Shown in pieces: positions 7,327 through 13,075 of a stretch of DNA of 13,075 nucleotides (position 1 is the first letter of the stretch; each line of letters opens with the position of its first letter). The stretch spans positions 987,609 through 1,000,683 of the forward strand of contig GG745337.1 of the NCBI GenBank assembly GCA_000151295.1. The letters are read 5' to 3'. A program made the translations under genes and the position numbers. The notes under the pieces were generated by a model, which was not told the DNA's origin, ran no database searches, and saw only the letters and a program-made list of their open reading frames with translations. This DNA comes from Allomyces macrogynus ATCC 38327. Lineage: Eukaryota; Blastocladiomycota; Blastocladiomycetes; Blastocladiales; Blastocladiaceae.

Positions 7327-7479
7327 TGTTGGTGGTGGAGAACGAAGAGCTGACGTCGATTGACGTAAATACAATCATTTGGTCTTGGATTCGAACATAT
7401 CTGGGAGAGTCAGATCGTCACGACCGGCCGTGGTCTTGAAGCGGCGGCCACCACGCTATGATCGTCCGCGATCCGTCCG
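7327..7479. other. Convergent 3' flank with paired TGACGT sites
   Basis: This 153-bp gap holds the 3' ends of two convergent genes. TGACGT occurs at 7351-7356 and again at 7361-7366, exactly 10 bp apart, followed by an A/T-rich AAATACAATCATTT stretch (7367-7380) that is the likely 3'-end processing region of the plus-strand gene. Confidence 0.5.
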
Positions 7480-8517
7480 TCAGTCGACTTGAATCGCGTC
7501 GCGTCGCAACGGCGTCCGAGTGCAAAGAAACGTACCCGGCCAGAACGGCTTCACAGTCCACCCCGGCTCGCCCGCAACCGTCAGCGCCTCCCCCTTACGC
7601 ACCGCATCGAGCCGCACCAGCGCGAGCCCGACATTGAACTTGCCCACCGCAAATTTGCCCGCCGACTTACCATTCGCACCGACCAATTCGGCCTGCGCCG
7701 GCGGGACTGGCCACTCCACCGTCCGGTCCACGGCCCAATGATCCGGCACGTCCTCCCCACTTGGCGCGACCACGACTGGCACGATCCGCTTACGCACGAC
7801 GCCCGTATGGTAGGTCCGAATCGTCAATTCCTGGCCGACATAGCATCCTTTCCGGAAATCGATCCCGTGCAGCAGGTCCATGTTGGACTCGAGCGGCAAC
7901 GACGTGCCCGACGCCAAGTCGGCGCCCTCGGCGATCCCGTGCTGGTACCGGAATAGCGCGTACTCGAGCTCGGCTGACGTCGTCGGGACGGGTGGCGCCT
8001 GTGCGGCGGGAAGGATCGCGCGCGCACCGAGTCCCGACCACCGCGGATCAGCAAATCCGACGCCGCCGAGGTTCAATGAATCCGCAGAGCCGGTTGCGGG
8101 CCACTGCGCAAACACGCGGTACTCGTCGGTGACGTCGGTGAGCGCCAGCTTGGACCGCAGCAAGTACCGGCGCAAATGCGATCGCAGCGCGGCAACGTGC
8201 GCGCGGTCGGCATCAATCAAGAACGCGTCGGGCAAGTCTTTGTGCGGAACGATCAGCGCGTCGTAGAGAACGCGGCCCTGCGCCGTCAGGAAGCCCGTAT
8301 ACGCCGGCGTGCTGAGCGATGCCATGTTGTTGGTCGTCAAGCCCTGCAGGAACACGGCGGCGCCCGTGCCCGACAGCGCCAGCACGCCGCGCGAGGCCAG
8401 GTGCGCGACACGAGGTGCGGCAGTGGGGTCGGTGATGGAGCTGAACGCGCGCGTGCAGACGCGCGGTGCGAGGCTGGCAGGGACGGCGCGCCGCAGCAGC
8501 ATGGCCGATTGGAACAT
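7480..8517 (-). CDS. IBA57: Mitochondrial iron-sulfur cluster assembly factor IBA57 (folate-binding, YgfZ/GcvT-like)
   Basis: An intronless gene of 345 codons. The N-terminus (MFQSAMLLRRAVPASLAPRVCTRAFSS) is rich in Arg, Ala and Ser without acidic residues, a typical matrix-targeting presequence. The mature part begins around Arg36 with HLASRGVLALSGTGAAVFLQG (39-59) and TTNN (61-64), the conserved GcvT-like opening of the family, and carries the signature KGCYVGQEL (223-231) with the invariant Cys225, followed by TIRTYHTGVVRKR (232-244). Iba57 acts with Isa1/Isa2 in the mitochondrial matrix to make [4Fe-4S] clusters for aconitase, lipoate synthase and homoaconitase. The frame stays open to an ATG at 8901, but that 128-residue extension is Pro/Thr/His-rich, would bury the presequence, and is probably untranslated. 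A second Met (8502) lies five codons in. Length fits the family. Confidence 0.94.
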   Translation of the reverse strand: MFQSAMLLRRAVPASLAPRVCTRAFSSITDPTAAPRVAHLASRGVLALSGTGAAVFLQGLTTNNMASLSTPAYTGFLTAQGRVLYDALIVPHKDLPDAFLIDADRAHVAALRSHLRRYLLRSKLALTDVTDEYRVFAQWPATGSADSLNLGGVGFADPRWSGLGARAILPAAQAPPVPTTSAELEYALFRYQHGIAEGADLASGTSLPLESNMDLLHGIDFRKGCYVGQELTIRTYHTGVVRKRIVPVVVAPSGEDVPDHWAVDRTVEWPVPPAQAELVGANGKSAGKFAVGKFNVGLALVRLDAVRKGEALTVAGEPGWTVKPFWPGTFLCTRTPLRRDAIQVD

Positions 8518-9532
8518 GACGGTGGGTGGCGCCTTGCGTGCGTACGTGCAGGAGTAGATCGATGGCGGGCGTGCTTGGAGCGGACTGGCAGGGGTCAGGC
8601 CGAGGGAAGCGCGCTCTGGCAGGGGTGGATGGGCCCGGGTGCAGGAAGGCGGGCGGTGCGACAGGGATGTACTGTGCTTGCACGGTGCGCGCAGGTGGTG
8701 TGGGTGGCGGTGATTGACTCGTTTCGTGAGAATGCGCGACGGCGCGGGTGTGTTGCGGCTAGTGTGGGCCAGAAGGATAAGGCACGCGGGGCTCGGTGGT
8801 GAGGTCGCGGTGTAGGTGTGGTCGTCGTTATTGTCGGTGGTGTCGTTGTTTGGGGAGTGCTTGTATCGCGGGCGGAGAGCAGCAGCATGTTGGCAGGCCA
8901 CGTCACACCGTGGGCAGCGCCACCCGCGCCTCGGCTGCGCGCTCTGGATCGATCGCCGGTTGCTGATCGGGAGGGCCTGACCACGTCAAGGACCCTCAGA
9001 ACGCGGTGGACAGTTCCAGGCGCGATGCAGACAGGTGGCCGCGGCCCGGGGCCGGCACAGAGAGTGCGCGAGGGCAGGGATCGGTGGAGATCGGCAGGGA
9101 CCTTGCGTGTCTCACGACGAGTTGCGAAGGGTTGGCTGGCACGTGAGGTCATGCAAGAGGCGTCCTGCGCCTGCGGCCGTGCCGGCGGTGGAGATCGGCG
9201 CGCGATGCTTGTCGACGCGCAGAAGGCCGATCACTCGACCGGCCAAAGGGGCCGCGAGCAAAAAACTCGCTTCAAAAGCAAGCACCGCCCGCCGCCAACA
9301 CTGGCCCGTCTGCCTGCCTTGCCTGCCCTGCCCCCGTCTGCCCGCCAGCGCGCGCACCCCGGACGACGTCGCGACGACCGACGAGCCCGCGCACCCATCT
9401 GCCAGCAATCAGCGGACCGACTCAGTGCCGCACGCACCTTGCTGGCCACCCACCCACCCGCCCGTCCGCGCAACCAGCTCTCCCTTGCCCAGCCCACGGG
9501 CTCGTCCCGCCGCCAATCACCTGCGCGTAACC
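8518..9532. promoter_or_regulatory. Divergent upstream region of IBA57 and the F-box/LRR gene
   Basis: This is about 1 kb between two divergent starts. The IBA57 side (8518-8880) is G/T-rich on the plus strand; the F-box side (about 9290-9532) is pyrimidine-rich, as fungal transcription start regions often are. A TGACTC occurs at 8715-8720. Open frames run through the region on both strands, including an in-frame extension of the F-box gene back to 9035 and a minus-strand frame 8595-9152, but all have shifting Arg/Pro/Thr-rich composition and no recognisable domain. I see no RNA gene. Confidence 0.55.
9309..9346 (+). repeat. Degenerate CTGCC pyrimidine-rich repeat
   Basis: CTGCC-type units recur (TGCCTGCC, TTGCCTGCCC, CTGCCCGCC) in the presumed 5' leader of the F-box gene, followed at 9446-9463 by CCACC/CACCC repeats. 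Together they make a long C/T-rich leader typical of initiator regions. It is a simple-sequence tract, not a mobile element. Confidence 0.6.
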
Positions 9533-12500
9533 ATGGCCGCGTCGCCGTTCACGGACCGCGAGCGCGCGCGGTCCCACGACAGCTACCGCGACGATGACGA
9601 CTACGACCAGCGCCGCTCAGGCAGCAGCGCTGCCTGCGACCACTATGGCGATGACCGGCGCAACTCTAGCAGCAGCCGAGCATGGGCCGACGACGTGGAT
9701 GTTGCGATCGCCGGGCCGGGGCCCGCACGACCACCAGCGCGCACGCACGCCCCACGCAGCGGCACGACGGCCGCCCACGACGACGACGCGCTTGAACGTC
9801 CTGGTTCTATCCCTGCCAACATCATCCGTGCTCCGGCTTCCGCATTCACGGCCGGTCCGCGCACCCGCCGACCCTCCACCGGAGGCGTCCACCGCGCACC
9901 ACCGACAACCACCGCATCCACCTCCACTTCCACCGGCAACGGCAGCCCTCGCACCTCAGCGCGACTCGCCGACGCTGCGCCGCTCCCGCCGACCACGCGC
10001 CGTCGCGCTTCCACAGCCCAGGACATGGCCGCCGCCGCTGCAGCCACCGACTCATCGACCCCAGACGTAATGGTGACCACTAGTGACACGAGCCCGCGCG
10101 TGCGTACCCGCGCACGACCCTCAGCTTCGCCCGCGGCCGTACCGCGCACTGGACCTGCGCTCGTGCCCCGCATGCCGATGCCCGTTGTTTCCGCGGCAGC
10201 GGCAGCCGCGGCAGCCGCGGTCGCCGGAACCACCCCGCCCGTGCATGCGGCGCTCGGCATGCCCGAAGTGCTGCAGTCAGTGTTCGAGTACCTCGATGAC
10301 AAGCGCGCGCTGTTGAGAGCATTGACCGTCTCACGCTCGTTTGCGCGCACGGCCATGCGGGTTCTGTGGCGGTCGCTCGCCTTCACCAACTTTCACGGTT
10401 ACCTTGGCCTTGTCGAAGTCGCTGGCATCCTCACGCCCCCACCGTCGGCGGCCGCGCCCGCGCCCTTCTTTGCCTACGGCGACCATGTGCGCCGGCTCGC
10501 CATCACCTACTCGGCCAGCCAGCGCGGGCTGCGCCACGACATCTCGTTTGCCGCGCCGCTCGCGCGCGTCGTCGCTAACACGCCCAAGCTGCACACGCTC
10601 GTGCTCGACATTCGAGACCCGTCCAAGTTGCCGGCGCCCGCGCTCTGGGCCGTGCTTGCGGCACTGCCCACGCTCGAGTCGCTCACGTTAAGGTGGGCCC
10701 CCGGGGTGGTCGTTTTGCCGGCCTCGGCGCTCGACCAGACACCGATCCTGCAGCGACCCGCACTCGCGCACTTGTCGGCCTTGTCGCTATCCGGGTCTGG
10801 GCTCGACGACGACGCGCTCGCCGCCGTGGCGCGGCGTGCGTCGCACTTGGCCGTGCTCGATCTGGACGACGCGCTCGACATTACCGCCAACGGTCTCGTC
10901 ACGGCGTTGCGCATTATTGGGCCCACGCTGCGCACGCTGCGCATTCATGGGTGTCCGCGGATTCAACTCGATGACTCGGCACTCGTCCGCTCGACCCGCG
11001 GTCCCGCGGCGCTCTCGCTGCCCGCTCTCACGAGTCTGTCACTGCGCGCCCATCCGACCGCGAAAGCCGTAGTTCCGAACACGGGCGCACCAAACGACGA
11101 TGCACTCCCGTTCCTGTCGGATCGTGCCGTCGTGGTCTTGGCCAGCGCGGGTCACCGGCACTTGTGGCGACTGACCATGGTCGGATGCCCGGCGTCGGCG
11201 CTGCGCAGTATTGCGCCGTACCTGCACAATGTACGGTACCTGTGGATTCGCGAGTGCCCAGATATCGATGCCGAGACGTGTAGCGCGATTGCGGTCGGCG
11301 CGCAGCAGCTGTTCTCATTCCACTTGCACTGCCCGACTCTCGATGACGCGGCGCTCGTTCAGCTCGCGATGGACGTACCCATCGCGCCCGGTAACGTGCG
11401 CCGCGGCGGGTGCCTTGCAAGTGTCTGGGATCTTGATATCGAGGGCGCTGAGCGGCTTTCGGACGCGGGTATTCGCACCGCCTGTGACGCGCTTGGCAAC
11501 TTGCGCTGGATTCGACTCGTCGGTGCGTCTCTTGTTCACCAAACCGTGCCTTCTCCACTTCGCGTCGTCTTACTCACCATCGCCCGCCACCCCCCACACC
11601 AGACTGTCCCTGGCTCACCGACATGTCGGTCCTCGCCGTGTGTCGCGTCGCGCCGCGATGCGAGACCGTGCACGTGCGCGGCCCGCTCTTCACGCGCGAA
11701 CTCGTCTGGCAATGCATGCCGCTGCTCGAAATTTCCAAGTGGGTCGTTGTCGACGACGTCGCGCCCATGGACGCGCACGAAATGCATCAGCTGCAATCGC
11801 GGCACCCGACCACGGCGCGCGCTGTGCGCCAAGGGATTCATCTCGTGAATGGTCGACGTGTCCATGCGCTCTGGCGGCCTGCACCGGGGAACGCACCCAC
11901 ATCGCCCAGAGCAATCGCCATGTCCGCGGCTGCGGCTGGGAGCAGTGCCGGCGCTGTGGGACCGGCATCGCTCGCCCAACAGCAACAGGTGCCGCCTCCC
12001 CCGCCGCCCCCCGCGGCCGTGCCGACGCAGCAGACGCCCGGGCTGGGCCCGTCCCCCGCTGGACCGCAGGGTGCATTTGCAGCAGCCGCGTCGGCGGTCG
12101 CTGCGGCGGTTGCTGCTGCGGCACACTCGTCGCAGCACCCGTCGTATCCCCCGCCGCCGCCACCGCAAAAGCAACAGTCGCAGTCGCAGCACCACCACCA
12201 TCCGCCGCCGCACCAGCATCAGTACCATCAGCAGCACCAGCAGCACCACGCGCCGAGTTCCTACGGGTACCCGCCGACGGCCTACCCGCCGCCGCCACCC
12301 CCCGGTCCGCCAAGCAATCCGGCGTACGGCACTTCCGGCCCACCCAGCAACCCGGCCTACGTGCCGCCGTCGGGCACGGCCTCGGCCTCGTCGTTGCAGT
12401 ACCCCGTGCAGCGGCCCACGCCCCCCTCGGCGCGACCGAGACAGACCAGCTACCAAGGCCCGCCGCCGCCGCCGAACGACTACTACGGCCCGACCGAGTA

Positions 12501-12876
12501 CGACCACGGTCCACCTCCACCGCCCGCACAGCAACAGGGGTACGCGTCGTCCAGCCCCTACGGGTACGGCGCCCCACCCTATGGCCCGCCCGCCGCGTAC
12601 GCGCCCCCGCCACCGCACGGCGGGAGACAGTCGGCGTCGCATTACTCGCCGCCACCGCCGCCTCAACCGCCATCCGGGCCGTACGGACGGTACGCGCCGC
12701 CCGGCGCGCCAGCCCCGCCGCCGCCTCAGTCTAGTGGGTACCCTCCGCGCTCCCCGCCGCCGCCACCGCCGCGCGCGGGACCGTCTCGCCGGCACGCCGG
12801 GCCGCCAAGTTATGCAGGCTACCCACCGCCACCGCCACAGCATGGATACTATGCAGCGTCGTCGAGTTCAGCGTAG
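9533..12876 (+). CDS. F-box and leucine-rich-repeat protein with a long Pro/Tyr/Gln/His-rich tail; 3' end uncertain
   Basis: Two exons (9533-11522, 11603-12876) joined over an 80-nt GTGCGT...CAG intron give 1087 aa if TAG 12874 is the stop. The join reads RLVDCPWLTDMSVLAV, restoring a repeat. The start is the ATG in AACCATGG at 9533; the frame is open further upstream but low-complexity. Residues 1-235 are disordered (Arg, Ser, Thr, Pro, Ala; nine Ala in a row near 220-228). An F-box follows (about 241-285: MPEVLQSVFEYLDDKRAL...SRSFARTAMRVLWRSLAF), then about eight irregular Amn1-type LRRs (about 318-740; e.g. LRTLRIHGCPRI, VRYLWIRECPDID, VWDLDIEGAERLSDAGI). From about 785 the tail is Pro/Tyr/Gln/Gly-rich with a Gln/His block (about 853-883), a repeated GPPSNPAY and a PPSY motif. 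F-box/LRR proteins normally pick substrates for SCF (Skp1-cullin) ubiquitin ligases; the substrate is unknown. The gene may continue past the window. Confidence 0.82.
12304..12360 (+). repeat. Duplicated octapeptide-coding unit (GPPSNPAY twice)
   Basis: GPPSNPAY is encoded at 12304-12327 and again at 12337-12360, separated by GTS. The two copies differ at several third codon positions (for example AAT/AAC, GCG/GCC), so the peptide is kept while the DNA has diverged. This supports the tail being translated. Confidence 0.75.
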
Positions 12877-13075
12877 CCCCCGCCTCCACCTCCACCGCAG
12901 GACGCATACGGTAGACGATTCGGAGTCTCCCGCACATCGGGACATATCCTCCAACTTCATCGTCGCCAGGCCAGCCGTGTGCCGAGGACACAGTGCTGCT
13001 GCGTGGACCGCACCGCATCGCGCGTACGGTGTCCCGGCCGTCCCGCAAGTGTCGATGGGGCAGTACCCATGGGCG
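12877..13075 (+). other. Possible further coding sequence of the F-box gene after the apparent stop
   Basis: After TAG 12874 the same frame continues as six prolines and QDAYG. A different frame (codons at 13025) reads YGVPAVPQVSMGQYPWA to the window edge, with the same Pro/Gln/Tyr flavour as the tail. Two intron models would remove the TAG and reach that frame: donor GTAGCC at 12873 with acceptor CAG at 12969 or 12993, or donor GTACGC at 12690 with the pyrimidine-preceded acceptor CAG at 12900. None can be chosen from this sequence alone. Confidence 0.4.

Noticed and set aside
7385..7400. Possible tRNA B-box (GTTCGAATCC on the minus strand)
   Set aside because: The bases flanking the TTCGAAT loop do not pair into a T-stem, and I found no acceptor or anticodon arm at the expected distance.
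8518..8901. N-terminal extension of IBA57 to the ATG at 8901
   Set aside because: The extension is Pro/Thr/His-rich and would place the mitochondrial presequence (from 8517) internally; the shorter start fits family length.
8595..9152. Minus-strand 185-codon frame upstream of IBA57
   Set aside because: Arg/Pro/Thr-rich with no recognisable segment or start context; consistent with noncoding promoter sequence.
9035..9532. N-terminal extension of the F-box protein to the ATG at 9035
   Set aside because: It translates a pyrimidine-rich leader with simple repeats. The ATG at 9533 has the best start context and is followed by a charged, ordinary N-terminus.
11536..12843. Minus-strand open frame of 435 codons opposite the F-box gene tail
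   Set aside because: It is Arg/Val/Gly-rich throughout, the expected antisense of Pro- and Ala-coding GC-rich sequence, with no domain; the plus-strand tail has structured repeats instead.
1..13075. Mobile elements, CRISPR arrays, secondary-metabolite or defence systems
   Set aside because: No transposase, integrase, reverse transcriptase, terminal repeats, spaced direct repeats or biosynthetic enzymes were seen. The genes are housekeeping or regulatory.

Overview
The window looks like ordinary nuclear chromosome from a GC-rich, intron-bearing fungus. Evidence: GT-AG introns of 64-106 nt inside conserved housekeeping genes, CTNAC-type branch sites, CCATG start contexts, and a set of eukaryotic proteins: PP1, a Dbp8/DDX49 helicase, a Ccc1/VIT1 transporter, a fungal-type argininosuccinate lyase and mitochondrial IBA57. 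The base composition, and a helicase, transporter and lyase that are all split by introns, would suit an early-diverging lineage such as Blastocladiomycota or chytrids. That placement is a guess. I see no mobile element, CRISPR array, rRNA, convincing tRNA or viral sequence.

Layout. Four genes run in tandem on the minus strand: the first exon of a PP1 catalytic subunit (277-331, gene leaves the window to the left), a Dbp8/DDX49 DEAD-box helicase (916-2660, 4 exons), a Ccc1/VIT1 iron/manganese transporter (3109-4351, 7 exons) and argininosuccinate lyase (4747-6333, 3 exons). A 501-nt divergent promoter separates the lyase from a small plus-strand gene of unknown function (6835-7326). That gene converges on IBA57 (7480-8517, minus, no intron). 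About 1 kb of G/C-rich leader and promoter then precedes a large plus-strand F-box/LRR gene (9533-12876 or beyond) that ends in a Pro/Tyr/Gln/His-rich tail and may run past the right edge.

All exon joins were worked out by hand. The four multi-exon genes with complete models restore an unbroken frame: helicase 506 aa, transporter 255 aa, lyase 469 aa, F-box protein 1087 aa if the TAG at 12874 is used. The genes do not form one pathway: they cover cell-cycle phosphatase, ribosome biogenesis, vacuolar metal storage, arginine synthesis, mitochondrial Fe-S maturation and probably ubiquitin ligation.

I found no convincing undescribed system. The points most worth a second look are the ambiguous 3' end of the F-box gene and its unusual tail, a run of three palindromes with a GATA motif in the transporter promoter, GCRE-like and Cbf1-like sites between the lyase and the unknown gene, and a 5' splice-site pattern (GTNCGY) that departs from GTAAGT.
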